A DNA stretch of 64,000 bases from Deinococcus sp. QL22 (GCF_023370075.1 NZ_CP097149.1:496001-560000), one strand, 5' to 3'; counted from the first letter of the stretch, positions 37,194 through 46,474 are shown. Translations and numbers: made by a program. The notes: generated from the letters alone by a model not told the origin.

Positions 37194-37527
37194 GGGTATA
37201 AGAAGTGGGACGTGGCAAGGGCGTCTAAGGGTATAGGGTCTGAGGGCTTAAGAAGTACTTCCAACTGAAGCCAAAGCCCTTGCCCCCGTCTCAGATTCCA
37301 TTCCACACAATCATTACTCACCAACACACAGCGAGGCGCACTGGATTCATTCCCAGTTCGCCTCGCAACCTATGAAGTGTAGCAAACCCGGAACGGGTGC
37401 AGTGAAGCCGAGGCTCTGGCCTGCCTTGACTGTTGCGTGACAGATGGCTGACGGCACAGGCGCAGGCTCAAAGCAGGAAGAAACACCGTCCCCCACACCT
37501 CTCAGAGCGTTCATAAGGAGACAGCGG
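37194..37527. other. Intergenic region after pckA
   Basis: It contains GGCAAGGGC (37214-37222) and its perfect inverted copy GCCCTTGCC (37276-37284) enclosing a copy of the GGGTCTA-type repeat. A second hairpin (GCGAGGCG, CACTGG, CCAGTT, CGCCTCGC; about 37332-37370) follows. These may end pckA transcription. AAGGAGA for the next gene closes the region. Confidence 0.55.
37221..37262. repeat. Dispersed GGGTCTA-type intergenic repeat, copy 2
   Basis: It matches 17259-17301 over its whole length with a few changes and is bracketed by the 9-bp GGCAAGGGC inverted repeat. Confidence 0.7.
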
Positions 37528-38271
37528 ATGCACACTTTGCCTACCCTTGGTCGTCACGGAACGGTCAGCCCAAGCACAACTTCAGACACCCATTCCAGCC
37601 CGCTCACCTCTGCACTCCTGAACTACACCTTTCCTACCGCGCTGATAGACCGCCTACAAGTCGAACACCGCTGGACGCCTGCGCTGACGCTGCGGGCGCT
37701 GGAGGAATACCGCCGCTTTCTGGTGCTGGCCGCTACGGGCGGGGTTCCAGTCACGCCGTCCAAGCTAATAGACGAGGTCTGGCACCTGCACCTGACCTTT
37801 ACCCGGGACTACTGGGAACGCCTCACCCCGCTGCTGCCCGCGCCCCTGCACCACGAACCAGCCAGCGGGCAACCCGGCGACGCCGCGCATTACGCCAACC
37901 AGTACCTGTCCACGCTGAATCTGTACGCCGAAACCTTCGGAAGTCAGCCGCCCGCCGACCTGTGGCCCGATCCGAACTGCAAGAGCGCCCCCAAACGCGA
38001 GTTTCCAACCCGCTGGCTGATTCCGCTGGCCGCCTCCCTGATCGCCTGGGCCACCTTTGCCTGGAGCAGTTTTGCCGTGCTGATCGCCCTAGCCGTGCTG
38101 GTGATGGTTGGAATAGCGCTGGCCGGGAACAGCGCTCCGACGCCGCGCAAGGACCGCAACAGTGATGGCGGCTCTGGCGGCAGCACCAGTTCGGACACGG
38201 GCGGCGACAGTTGCGATTCTGGTGGGGGCGACGGCGGCGGGGGTGGCTGCGGCGGCGGATGCGGGAGCTAG
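37528..38271 (+). CDS. Glycine-rich membrane protein with a GRDP-like N-terminal domain
   Basis: 247 aa from the ATG with AAGGAGA six bases upstream. Residues ~60-130 read YRRFLVLAATGGVPVTPSKLIDEVWHLHLTFTRDYWE, a pattern of glycine-rich-domain-containing proteins with conserved WHxH residues that may bind metal. A hydrophobic segment (~165-190) spans the membrane. The C-terminus is extremely Gly/Ser/Asp-rich and ends with GGGGGCGGGCGS, including several Cys. Function is unknown; the tail may be exposed and cross-linkable. Confidence 0.75.
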   Translation: MHTLPTLGRHGTVSPSTTSDTHSSPLTSALLNYTFPTALIDRLQVEHRWTPALTLRALEEYRRFLVLAATGGVPVTPSKLIDEVWHLHLTFTRDYWERLTPLLPAPLHHEPASGQPGDAAHYANQYLSTLNLYAETFGSQPPADLWPDPNCKSAPKREFPTRWLIPLAASLIAWATFAWSSFAVLIALAVLVMVGIALAGNSAPTPRKDRNSDGGSGGSTSSDTGGDSCDSGGGDGGGGGCGGGCGS

Positions 38272-38343
38272 AGGAGGCAGAGTCCAACCCGGTGTAGGTT
38301 CGGGGAAATCAACCCAACCCAACGCAGGCCAAGCAGCGACCCT

Positions 38344-39972
38344 TCAGGCGGGGTCGCGTTCGGGTGTTTGGGGGCCAGTTGTTTGGAACGCGGTTTTGGC
38401 TTGCCGAACCTGCCGGAACGCCTCTTTCAGCAGCCGCGTCGCCTCTGTCGCCCGCACGCCGCCCAGTACGGTGGGCGTATGGCCCCAGTGAGCCGCCAAA
38501 ACGTCCAGCACGCCGCCCAGCGCCCCCGCTTTAGGGTTGGCCGCGCCGTACACGATGCCGCCAATTCGCGCTTCCAGCGCCGCGCCCAGACACATCGGGC
38601 AGGGTTCCAGCGTGACCACCAACGTGCATTCGGTGAGGTACGGCGTGCCCAGCGTGGCGGCGGCTTCCCTGAGAGCAGCCAATTCCGCGTGCCGGGTCAT
38701 ATCGCCCTCCTGCCGGGAAGTGTTGCGGCCCCGGCCCACCACCGCGCCGCCGTGTAGCACCACCGCGCCCACCGGAACCTCTCCGGCCTCGGCGGCGGCG
38801 TGGGCCAGTGCCAAAGCCTCGCCCATAGCTCGGTGATGCACGTCTTCCGGCACGCCAGCCTGAGCGCGGGCACCCTCGGCCCACACGGGCGGGCGCACTC
38901 CTGCCCACTGCACGCCAGCGGCAGAAACCAGCACAGGCACGGTGTCCCGGCTTTCACGCGGCACCTTGGCATCGGTGAATACGTCGCTGAGCTTGCGGGT
39001 TCCGGCAGGCAGGCGGATTCGGTCAGCGGGCTTCCGGGTACGCAGAATCCAGCCGTCTGGAAGGGGGAAATCGGGCGGGGGCCATTTTTGCGGCGCGGTG
39101 TACAGCTTGCCTCCGGTGGCCGTGACCTGCCGCGCTCCCGGCAACGTCAGGTGCAAGGTGGCCGACTGGCGCAGGGCCGCCGTCAATGCCCCAATCTGAT
39201 CGGCGTGAAAGCTGTGGCCCGCGCCCACCAATTCCTGCCGCACCCAGCGGCGCAGCACGGCGGGCAGTTGGGCAGCCAGCGGCGCGTGAGCCGTGATGCG
39301 GGCGGCCAACTCGGACAGGGCTGCGTCGTCTTCGGCACTCAGGCGGGCAATGCGGGCCAGCGCCATTTCTATGCCCGGAAAGCGGGCCGCCAGCACGGGC
39401 ATCACCTCCAGCCGCAGCCACGCCCGCGTAAAAGACGGGTCGGCGTTGCTGGGGTCTTCTCGCCAGCCCTGATTGTGGGCCACCAAAAAAGCCTCTATGT
39501 CGGCCCGCGACACCCCCAGCCAGGGTCGATGCACCCGCCCCCGCACAGCGGGAATGCCGTGTAGCACGGCCTCTCCGCGCAGCAGGGCCATGAGCACCGT
39601 TTCGGCCTGATCGCGCCGGGTGTGGGCCGTCAGAATGGCCGAGGCTCCAACTTTCTTAGCAGCTCTGGACAGGAAATCGTAGCGCACGCGCCGGGCCGCA
39701 TCTTCCCCATTCCAGCCCCGGCGGGCGGCCACTGCGCCCACATCCACCCGCGCCACTTCGCAGGGCACACCCAGCCCGGCGCATAACTCCTGTACCCAGC
39801 GGGCATCGTCGGCAGAATCGGAACGCAGGGCATGGTCAAGGTGGGCCGCCACCACCCGCGCCCCCGCCAACCGCAGCGCCAGCAGCAGCGCCACACTGTC
39901 TGCGCCGCCCGACACGCCCACGACAACGGTCTGGGCGGCATAGGGAAAGAGCACAGAGGTCAGCGGCAACAC
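38344..39972 (-). CDS. tilS: TilS-TadA fusion: tRNA(Ile)-lysidine synthase plus tRNA adenosine deaminase
   Basis: 542 aa. Residues 1-~375 are TilS, with PP-loop VGVSGGADSVALL and HTRRDQAETVLM. It adds lysine to C34 of tRNA-Ile(CAU). Residues ~390-530 are TadA, with TRHAELAAL (zinc His, catalytic Glu) and LEPCPMCLGA (zinc Cys pair), changing A34 to inosine in tRNA-Arg. Both edit the wobble base of tRNAs, and fusion would co-express them. I recall a MesJ/deaminase fusion annotation from D. radiodurans. The GTG start has TAGAAT six bases upstream (leaderless), divergent from the peroxiredoxin promoter. Confidence 0.93.
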   Translation of the reverse strand: MLPLTSVLFPYAAQTVVVGVSGGADSVALLLALRLAGARVVAAHLDHALRSDSADDARWVQELCAGLGVPCEVARVDVGAVAARRGWNGEDAARRVRYDFLSRAAKKVGASAILTAHTRRDQAETVLMALLRGEAVLHGIPAVRGRVHRPWLGVSRADIEAFLVAHNQGWREDPSNADPSFTRAWLRLEVMPVLAARFPGIEMALARIARLSAEDDAALSELAARITAHAPLAAQLPAVLRRWVRQELVGAGHSFHADQIGALTAALRQSATLHLTLPGARQVTATGGKLYTAPQKWPPPDFPLPDGWILRTRKPADRIRLPAGTRKLSDVFTDAKVPRESRDTVPVLVSAAGVQWAGVRPPVWAEGARAQAGVPEDVHHRAMGEALALAHAAAEAGEVPVGAVVLHGGAVVGRGRNTSRQEGDMTRHAELAALREAAATLGTPYLTECTLVVTLEPCPMCLGAALEARIGGIVYGAANPKAGALGGVLDVLAAHWGHTPTVLGGVRATEATRLLKEAFRQVRQAKTAFQTTGPQTPERDPA

Positions 39973-40006
39973 CGTTCGATTCTAGTCGGCCCCGTACAAT
40001 CGGCGC
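39973..40006. promoter_or_regulatory. Compact divergent leaderless promoters (tilS-tadA / peroxiredoxin)
   Basis: TAGAAT (reading leftward) and TACAAT (39996-40000 region, reading rightward) lie ~10 bp apart within a 34-bp intergenic stretch, each six bases from its start codon. The -35 region of each promoter must lie in or beyond the other, so the two genes cannot easily fire at the same time. Confidence 0.6.
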
Positions 40007-40501
40007 ATGACCACCATCTCGCCCTCCATGACTCCACCGGCCAAGATGGCCCCCGAATTTTCGGCCCGCAGCGACGATGGACGCACCCTGCGCCTGTCAG
40101 AGATGCGCGGCAAGTGGGTGATTCTCTTCTTCTATCCGCGTGCCGGGTCGCCCGGATGCAGCATCGAGGCGCGGCGGTTCGAGGCCAAAGTGGACGACTT
40201 CAATGCCCTGAACGCCCAACTGATCGGCGTAAGTCTGGATACCGAAGCGCGGCAGGCCAAGTTCCGCGACTCCTGCGGCCTGTCGTATCCGCTGATTCCA
40301 GACGGTGAACGCACGCTGTCTAAGGCATACGGCGTGATTGGCGGCCTTGGCGGGTTGCTGGGCATGGCCGCCCGCGAAACGTTTCTGATTGCCCCAGACG
40401 GCACTCTGGCCCGCCACTGGCGCACCGTGAACCCGGCCAACCACGCGGCAGACGTGCTGAAGGAACTGGAAACGCGCAGTTGCAACTGGCCTAAAGCGTA
40501 G
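40007..40501 (+). CDS. bcp: Peroxiredoxin, Bcp/PrxQ type
   Basis: 164 aa. FFYPRAGSPGCSIEARRF carries the peroxidatic Cys. LIGVSLDTEARQAKFRDSCGLSYPLIPD follows, with a possible resolving Cys, and ETFLIAPDGTLARHW is near the C-terminus. It reduces peroxides with thioredoxin-supplied electrons, relevant to Deinococcus oxidative-stress tolerance. The Bcp-type resolving Cys five residues after the first is absent, as in 1-Cys or atypical members. TACAAT is six bases before the ATG. Confidence 0.88.
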   Translation: MTTISPSMTPPAKMAPEFSARSDDGRTLRLSEMRGKWVILFFYPRAGSPGCSIEARRFEAKVDDFNALNAQLIGVSLDTEARQAKFRDSCGLSYPLIPDGERTLSKAYGVIGGLGGLLGMAARETFLIAPDGTLARHWRTVNPANHAADVLKELETRSCNWPKA

Positions 40502-40508
40502 AAGGATC

Positions 40509-40550
40509 AAAACAGGGGCGGCGAGTCCTGAAACTGTGCCTCGTCGCCCC
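40509..40550 (-). terminator. Terminator between convergent peroxiredoxin and lipoprotein genes
   Basis: GGGGCGGCGAG (40515-40525) pairs with CTCGTCGCCCC (40540-40550) with one mismatch. On the - strand TGTTTTGA follows. Confidence 0.6.
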
Positions 40551-40570
40551 GCTGATCTCCGCTTCCTCTC

Positions 40571-41119
40571 TTAAAACTTGGCCCGCGCTTCCATCCCTGT
40601 CAGCTTGAGCTTGTCGGTCAGGACGGTGCTGCCGCCCGTGATCAATACACCGATGTAGCCGTGACCTGCTTTGGCCGCCGCGTCCAGCTCTGGGCCACGC
40701 AGGGTGAAGGCCATGGCCGTGCCGGAGGTCAGGTTCACGGTTCCGATCTGGCGGGCCACTTCTCCGGCCGGGTCGCACAGGATGACCGGGGCGAGGTTGG
40801 TGGTGGCGCACCCGGCGGGCAGAGGGTCGACGGTGCTGCGAATAAAGACGTTTGCGCCGCTGAGGTTGCCGCCGCCGCTGGTATAGGTCGCCATGCCCGT
40901 GATACTGACCTGTTGCAGCACACCGGGCAGACTCACGCCGCCTAACACATCGGTTTTCATGTAGATGACCCGGCCTGCTACCGCGCTGCTGGGCGGCAGG
41001 CTAACTTCGGCGTCTGGAATGGGCACGGCGGGCGTGGGAATGACGCCGCAGGACGTGAACGCCAGCGAAGCTAAGGCAGCGGCAGCAAGCAAGGTCTGTT
41101 TCATGGTGACTGTCTTCAT
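40571..41119 (-). CDS. Small lipoprotein, unknown function
   Basis: 182 aa with a signal ending FTSC (Cys24 from the first ATG; an ATG five codons later is also possible). The mature part is beta-rich with GRVIYMKTDVLGG, YTSGGGNLSGANVFIRS and AMAFTLRGPEL. It resembles no family I know; a small outer-surface beta-sandwich lipoprotein is likely. Confidence 0.7.
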   Translation of the reverse strand: MKTVTMKQTLLAAAALASLAFTSCGVIPTPAVPIPDAEVSLPPSSAVAGRVIYMKTDVLGGVSLPGVLQQVSITGMATYTSGGGNLSGANVFIRSTVDPLPAGCATTNLAPVILCDPAGEVARQIGTVNLTSGTAMAFTLRGPELDAAAKAGHGYIGVLITGGSTVLTDKLKLTGMEARAKF

Positions 41120-41201
41120 AAGAGCTGTATTCTGCGCCCCTGCTCTGCCCGTGCGACAGCGAATTTTTTATGCCGGACAACTCTTTTTGAATCAGGAAAC
41201 T

Positions 41202-41938
41202 CTAGAACGCCACATCCTGCACGGTGGGATGCAGCAAGATTTCGTCTATGCGGGCGTGAGCGGGGGCGCTCAGGGCGTATAGCGTGGCCTGCGCGACATC
41301 TGCGGGGCGCAGCCAGGCGGCTTTGTGGGCCTCGCCCTGCACGCTGCCACCGAAATAGGTGTCTACCCTGCCGGGGCGAATCTCGGTGACGCGCAGGCCG
41401 TAGCCGTGGCCCTCGTGCGCCAACGCCTGCGTGATGGCCCGCTGGGCATATTTGCTGGCCGTATATAGCGCCCCATTGGCAAAGGTGCGGCCCGACACGT
41501 CGCTGGTGATGTTCACGAGGCTGGACGTCAGCCCCCCGCGTGCCGGGCCTGAAACTGACCGATCAGCGCCCGTGTGACCAGGAGCGTGCCCAGAACGTTG
41601 GTGTCCATTACGCGGTGGTATTCGGCAGGAGTGATGTCCTGTACGGGCAAAAATGAGCCGACGCCCGCATTGTTGACCAACGAATCCACGCCCGCTTGTG
41701 TAGCAGCTTCGGCAAAAGCGCTCACGCTGGTTTCGTCGGTCACGTCCAGCGGCAAGAAGATTGCGCCCGGCAGTTCCAGGCCCGTCACATCCCGCGCCCC
41801 GCCGATCACGGTTGCGCCCGCCGCCGCCAACGCCTGCACCAGTGCCCAGCCGATGCCTTTGCTTGCGCCTGTAACGGCCACCACGCGGCCTGAGAGGTCA
41901 AATGAGGTTCCAGTCAGGCTCGTTGCGCTTGAGGTCAT
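41202..41938 (-). pseudogene. SDR oxidoreductase disrupted by a one-base frameshift
   Basis: The 5' frame (41528-41938) holds [12 protein letters not shown] and SLVNNAGVG, ending FQARHAGG then TGA. The 3' part continues in the next frame with [19 protein letters not shown] and RPGRVDT. The break is in a run of six C on the + strand (41532-41537); one extra C would give a continuous SDR of ~245 aa. It may be a sequencing error, a true mutation, or slippage. The start has TAGAGT seven bases upstream, divergent from the methyltransferase gene. Confidence 0.88.
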
Positions 41939-41978
41939 GCGGTCAACTCTACCCGCTCTTGCCTGCTAGCCTGCCCCT

Positions 41979-43157
41979 ATGAAGAAGAGTCTGTCTGTGA
42001 CCCTCAGCCCCGGCGCGGTTCGGCGCATCGCGGGGCGCTATCCGTTTGGGCATTCCGGCGATATTGCCGCCGCCGACGCGGGCATTGCTCCCGGTGAAGT
42101 GGTGGATGTGCGCGACCCCGGTGGGCCGTTCTTGGGGCGCGGCTACTTTAACCCCGACGGCGCGACGCCGCTGCGAATGCTGACGTGGCAAAAAGAAGAG
42201 ATTGACCTGAAGTTTTACCGCGCCCGAATCCGTGCGGCGCTGGCACGGCGGGCCGGAAGAATCCTGAACACCGACGCCATGCGTGTGCTGCACGCCGAGG
42301 CCGACGGTATGCCGGGCATTATTGCCGACCAGTTTGGCAGCGTGCTGAGTGTGCAACTGCGGAACGCGGGCGTGGAGCGTCACCGCGACCTGATCCTGCG
42401 TGCCCTGCGCGAAGAAACGGGCGCGGCCAGTGCTTTTGAGCGCAGTGACACGGGCGAGCGCCGCCGCGAAGGGCTGGGGCTGCAAACCAGCATCCTATGG
42501 GGCGATGTGCCGGAGCGCGTGACCTTTTTCGAGGACGATCTGAACCTGCACTTTGCGCCGATGGACGCCCAGAAGACCGGGTTTTTTCTGGATCAGCGCG
42601 ACAACCGCCGCATGATGCGCGGCCTCGTGAAGCCCGGCGAACACTTTTTGGACGTGTACAGCTACACGGGCGGCTTCTCTCTGCACGCGGCGCGGGCCGG
42701 AGCCAAAACCGTAGCAATCGACAAGGACAATGTGGCGTTGGCCGTACTGGAGCGAGAAGCTGGCCTGAACGAAGTGCGCGTGGGCGTGCGTTGGGGCGAC
42801 GCGATAGAGCAATTGACTGGGCTGGAGAAGGAAAAACGTACCTTCAGCGCCGCCGTGCTCGACCCGCCCACCCTCGCCAAGCGCAAGGACGACGTACCCC
42901 GTGCCAAGCGGATTTTTACTGATGGAGCCGCCCGCGCCCTGCGAATGCTGACCCCTGGCGGGCATCTGCTGATCAGCACGTGTGCCCACTACATCCGGGT
43001 AGACGACCTGCTGGACGCGGCGCGGGTGGCCAGCGGCGAGGCAGGCTGCGACGCCGAAGTGACCGCCATCACCTACCAGCCCGCCGACCATCCCCACCTG
43101 CTGAGCGTGCCGGAGAGCCTGTATCTGAAGAGTATTTTGCTGCGCAAGGAAGGGTGA
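41979..43157 (+). CDS. 23S rRNA cytosine-C5 methyltransferase, RlmI/RlmO-like
   Basis: 392 aa. An N-terminal PUA-like domain (VTLSPGAVRRIAGRYPFGHSG, VDVRDPGGPFLGRGYF) is followed by a Rossmann methyltransferase: KTGFFLDQRDNR, FLDVYSYTGGFSLHAA (SAM motif I), AAVLDPPTLAKRKDD (motif IV DPP), and HLLISTCAHYI with the likely catalytic Cys. RlmI methylates C1962 of E. coli 23S rRNA and the related RlmO acts on a nearby C in Thermus. TAGCCT is six bases before the ATG. Confidence 0.87.
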   Translation: MKKSLSVTLSPGAVRRIAGRYPFGHSGDIAAADAGIAPGEVVDVRDPGGPFLGRGYFNPDGATPLRMLTWQKEEIDLKFYRARIRAALARRAGRILNTDAMRVLHAEADGMPGIIADQFGSVLSVQLRNAGVERHRDLILRALREETGAASAFERSDTGERRREGLGLQTSILWGDVPERVTFFEDDLNLHFAPMDAQKTGFFLDQRDNRRMMRGLVKPGEHFLDVYSYTGGFSLHAARAGAKTVAIDKDNVALAVLEREAGLNEVRVGVRWGDAIEQLTGLEKEKRTFSAAVLDPPTLAKRKDDVPRAKRIFTDGAARALRMLTPGGHLLISTCAHYIRVDDLLDAARVASGEAGCDAEVTAITYQPADHPHLLSVPESLYLKSILLRKEG

Positions 43158-43265
43158 TACGGACTCCGCTCCATTCCGCCACAACCTTGGCAGCACCGCT
43201 TGCGGCTCCATATCGCGTCGCCCGTATTTGTTCTTACTCGCTCCGCTCCGATTGAGTCTTCTCCC

Positions 43266-43958
43266 CTACTCCCCGTCTCCATCATCGAGCGGCACGGCTC
43301 CCAGCCCTTCCACATCCAGCAGACGTACCGTGCGGGGCGTGATTGCCAGCAGGCCCTGCGCTTCCAGTTTTTTCATGACGCGGGCTACCGTTTCGCGGCT
43401 GGCACTGATGCGCTGCATGATGTCCTGCGTGCCCAGCGGCAACGTTGCCGGTTCAGGCACCCCCGCCGCGAGGCGCTGCTGATACTGCGTGGTAAACACG
43501 TGGGCCAGCGCCGCTTCGGTGTTCAGGCCAAAGGCGATCAGTTCATCGTTGAGGTTGGTCACGCGCTGCACCAGCATGGCCGCCAGATTCCACAACACTG
43601 TGGGATGGCGGTTCAGCAATACCTCGAAATGCTCGCGGTACAGCATCAACGTGGTGACATCGGTAAGGGCCGTGACGGTGGCGCTGCGCTGCTGATGCGA
43701 CAACACCGAGGTTTCGCCCACCAGACCGGGGGCGTAGATGTCGCCCATGACGCGCTCGCGGTGGCCGAGGCTGACCCGGCTGACCCGCACCGCGCCGCCC
43801 GTAATCAGGTGCAGCGCGTCGCCGGATACGTCTTGTGACAGCACCACTTCGCCGGTTCGGTAGGCGCGTGGGGTCAAAATTTTGAGGGCGTCCCGCATAG
43901 CTTCTTCGGGCACATTCTGAAACAGGGGCGAACGCTGCAAAACTTCCAAACGAGACAT
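43266..43958 (-). CDS. Crp/Fnr-family transcription regulator
   Basis: 230 aa. The N-terminal cyclic-nucleotide-binding-like beta barrel (GEVVLSQDVSGDALHLITGG, GLVGETSVLSHQQRSATV) has no Fnr-type Cys cluster. A dimer helix and a C-terminal winged HTH (GTQDIMQRISASRETVARVM) follow. Deinococcus and Thermus have stress regulators of this family (DdrI, SdrP). TAGACT is seven bases before the ATG (leaderless), and the dyad TGACA-AG-TGTCA lies just upstream, so autoregulation is likely. Confidence 0.85.
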   Translation of the reverse strand: MSRLEVLQRSPLFQNVPEEAMRDALKILTPRAYRTGEVVLSQDVSGDALHLITGGAVRVSRVSLGHRERVMGDIYAPGLVGETSVLSHQQRSATVTALTDVTTLMLYREHFEVLLNRHPTVLWNLAAMLVQRVTNLNDELIAFGLNTEAALAHVFTTQYQQRLAAGVPEPATLPLGTQDIMQRISASRETVARVMKKLEAQGLLAITPRTVRLLDVEGLGAVPLDDGDGE

Positions 43959-43974
43959 CGGGGGCAGTCTAGCG

Positions 43975-43986
43975 TGACAAGTGTCA
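43975..43986. promoter_or_regulatory. Inverted repeat upstream of the Crp/Fnr gene
   Basis: TGACA-AG-TGTCA resembles a Crp-type half-site pair and lies directly upstream of the -10 box TAGACT, where a bound regulator would affect polymerase. Confidence 0.5.
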
Positions 43987-44102
43987 GCCTAAGGAAAGCG
44001 GCTGATTTGAGTTGAATACTTCACAATGATCAACAAACTTTGGCCTGTTTCAGTAGAAAGTAACTGTGTTCGGCGGCTCCCCCATGAGCTACCATGCGCC
44101 GC

Positions 44103-44801
44103 GTGACCTTGCCCGAGCCCGCCGCTTCCGTCCCCACCCGTCAGGCCGCTGCCCTCGCTGCCGTGAATGTGCGGCACAGCTTCGGAGAACTGACTGTGCT
44201 GCACGGCGTCTCTTTGAGTGTGGCGGCGGGCGAAGTGGTGGCCGTGACCGGGCCGAGCGGCAGCGGCAAAAGCACATTGCTGCATCTGCTGGGCGGGCTG
44301 GATGTGCCGCAAGAGGGCGAAGTGTGGTGGGCAGGCGAACGCGCCGACACGCTGGACACGCAGGCCCGCGCCACACGCCGTGCAGGACGGGTCGGACTGG
44401 TGTTTCAGCACCATTATTTGCTGGAAGACCTGAACGTGCTGGACAACGTGCGCGTTCCGGCGTTGCTGTCGGGCCAAGACGGCACCGAACGCGCCCGCGA
44501 ACTGCTGGCCAGGGTCGGACTGGCCGGACGCGAAAAAGCCCTGCCCGGCGTACTCAGCGGCGGCGAACGGCAACGTGTAGCGGTAGCCCGCGCTCTGGCT
44601 TCACGCCCTGCGGTGGTACTGGCCGACGAACCCACAGGCAGCCTTGACCGCGTCAACGCCGACATGGTAGCCGCCCTGCTGATCGATCTGGCGCGGGAAA
44701 ATCAGGCGGGAGTGCTGCTGGTCACGCACGACGAACGCCTCGCGGCCCGCGCTGACCGCACGCTGCATCTGCTGGATGGGCGGATGGTGGAGGGGAGTTA
44801 G
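44103..44801 (+). CDS. ABC transporter ATPase, LolD/MacB-type
   Basis: 232 aa from the GTG at 44103, because TACCAT stands seven bases upstream; the ATG at 44094 overlaps that -10 box. Full ABC set: GPSGSGKST Walker A, VFQHH Q-loop, [15 protein letters not shown] signature, [12 protein letters not shown]alker [10 protein letters not shown]-loop. This sub-group pairs with FtsX/LolC-like permeases that move lipoproteins or drive envelope proteins. No permease gene is adjacent, so the partner must be elsewhere. Confidence 0.9.
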   Translation: MTLPEPAASVPTRQAAALAAVNVRHSFGELTVLHGVSLSVAAGEVVAVTGPSGSGKSTLLHLLGGLDVPQEGEVWWAGERADTLDTQARATRRAGRVGLVFQHHYLLEDLNVLDNVRVPALLSGQDGTERARELLARVGLAGREKALPGVLSGGERQRVAVARALASRPAVVLADEPTGSLDRVNADMVAALLIDLARENQAGVLLVTHDERLAARADRTLHLLDGRMVEGS

Positions 44802-44904
44802 GGTTCGGGGGGCGAACGGCGTTTAAAAGTCTTAGAACGGCAAATGGTGTGCTGGGCGTGTTTTCTCTGACGCCCTGCCCTGTTCCAAACCCCACCGCCC
44901 CAGC

Positions 44905-44931
44905 ACCTTAAACCCTAGACCCTTAGACGCA
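44905..44931. repeat. Dispersed GGGTCTA-type repeat, short copy (inverted)
   Basis: CTTAAACCCTAGACCCTTAG followed by acgc. It is the reverse complement of the CTAAGGGTCTAGGGT unit seen elsewhere, in the gap between the LolD-like and reductase genes. Confidence 0.55.
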
Positions 44932-44937
44932 GCGCCA

Positions 44938-46017
44938 TCAGCGCCCACTCCGCGCATACTGATTCGCCTGTTGAGGCACCGTGCCCAGTGCCGTCGCCGC
45001 CGTTTGTACCCAATGTGGATCGCGCAGGAATGGGCGGGCCAGCGCGATCAGGTCGGCCTCTCCAGCTTGCAAAATCCGTTCGGCCAGTTCGGGCGTATCG
45101 ATCAGGCCCACCGTCATCACGGCCAAATCGGGCACGGCCTGCTTGATCTGCGCGGCCATCGGTGTTTGGAAGGCGGGGCCGACGGGGATCTGCTGCGCGG
45201 TGGTCAGGCCGCCGCTGCTGATGTCCATCGCGTCCACGCCCTCTTTGTCCAGCAAACTTGCCAATGCGGCGCTCTGGGCCGTGTCCCAGCCGCCTTCTGC
45301 CCAATCGGTGGCGCTGATTCGCACGAACAGGGGCAGATGCATGGGCCACACCGCCCGCACACCACGCACCACTTCGAGGAGGAACCGGGTGCGGTTTTCG
45401 AAGCTGCCGCCGTAACTGTCGGTGCGCGAGTTTGCCAGTGGCGACAGGAATTGATGCAGCAGGTAGCCGTGCGCGGCGTGAACCTCTACGGCATCGAATC
45501 CGGCCATCACGGCCCGCTGGGTGGCTGCCACAAAATCGGCAGTCACGCGGTGAATATCGGCCTCGGTCATGGCACTGGGCACAGGAAACGTGTCGCTGAA
45601 CGGCTGATCGTCCGGCCCGACCACTGTCCAGCCGCCCTGTTCCGGCAGCACGGCCCCGCGCCCGCGCCAGGGCGCGTAGGTGCTGGCTTTGCGCCCCGCG
45701 TGCGCCAACTGAATGCCAATTCGCCCGCCCTGCGCGTGCACAAAATCGGTCACGCGGCCCAGCGGCACGATCTGGTTATCGGCCCACAAGCCCAGATCTT
45801 CGGGACTGATGCGGCCTTCGGGTGATACGGCGGCAGCTTCGGTAAAAATCAGGCCCGCGCCGGCCAGCGCGAACTGGCCCAGATGCACCAGATGAAACTC
45901 GTTGGCCAGGCCATTTTGCGAGGAATACATGCACATCGGAGACACGACGGCGCGGTTGGGCAGCGTGAGGCCAGCCAGTTTGAAGGGTTGAAACAGCAGG
46001 GGCGCGGCGGCAGTCAT
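44938..46017 (-). CDS. namA: Old yellow enzyme-family NADPH dehydrogenase (YqjM/NamA-like)
   Basis: 359 aa. FMN-dependent ene-reductase with LPNRAVVSPMCMYSSQNG (the PMCMYS sequence marks the YqjM group), IQLAHAGRKAS, VEVHAAHGYLLHQFLSP and ANSRTDSYGGSFENRTRF. It reduces activated C=C bonds and could detoxify quinones or nitro compounds. TAGATT is six bases before the ATG. Confidence 0.92.
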   Translation of the reverse strand: MTAAAPLLFQPFKLAGLTLPNRAVVSPMCMYSSQNGLANEFHLVHLGQFALAGAGLIFTEAAAVSPEGRISPEDLGLWADNQIVPLGRVTDFVHAQGGRIGIQLAHAGRKASTYAPWRGRGAVLPEQGGWTVVGPDDQPFSDTFPVPSAMTEADIHRVTADFVAATQRAVMAGFDAVEVHAAHGYLLHQFLSPLANSRTDSYGGSFENRTRFLLEVVRGVRAVWPMHLPLFVRISATDWAEGGWDTAQSAALASLLDKEGVDAMDISSGGLTTAQQIPVGPAFQTPMAAQIKQAVPDLAVMTVGLIDTPELAERILQAGEADLIALARPFLRDPHWVQTAATALGTVPQQANQYARSGR

Positions 46018-46096
46018 GCGCCAAATCTAGGGCGCTGGCGCGGCTTAGGCCAGCAGGCAGATGCTTAAGCTTGGGGGGCAAGCCAGAATAAAGGCC

Positions 46097-46445
46097 ATGT
46101 CGCCCCAGATCGTTACCTCGCCAGAAGGCCTGACACCCGCACAATTGGGCGGCCTTTTTGAGGGCTGGCACCAGCCTCACTCGCCCGAAATGCTGTACCG
46201 GATGCTCTCTGGCTCGTACCGGAATGGGGCGCCGGCAAGGCCCAGCGTCGCGCCTGATGGACACCCTATTCGGTCAACTGGCCCACCTGTACGCCGTAGA
46301 CCTGTGCTGCGACGACAACCTGATTCCCTTTTACGAGCGCTTGGGCATGCAGCGGGGCACGGCGATGGTGCGCCGAGACTATGCGCGGCAAAGTGGCGCG
46401 ACCTCCACACAGCCACGTAAAGAAATGGCTCTGACAGAACTTTGA
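46097..46445 (+). pseudogene. GNAT acetyltransferase remnant with internal deletion
   Basis: The 5' part (MSPQIVTSPEGLTPAQLGG, GWHQPHSPEMLYRMLSGSY) is the usual start of a small GNAT. The 3' part in another frame (MDTLFGQLAHLYAVDLCCDD, NLIPFYERLGMQRGTAMVRR) is the usual end. The core strands and acetyl-CoA loop between them, roughly 60-70 residues, are missing and the two parts are out of frame, so the gene is dead. Confidence 0.8.
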
Positions 46446-46474
46446 ATAGGTAAATGTTTTAATCTCAAGTCAAC

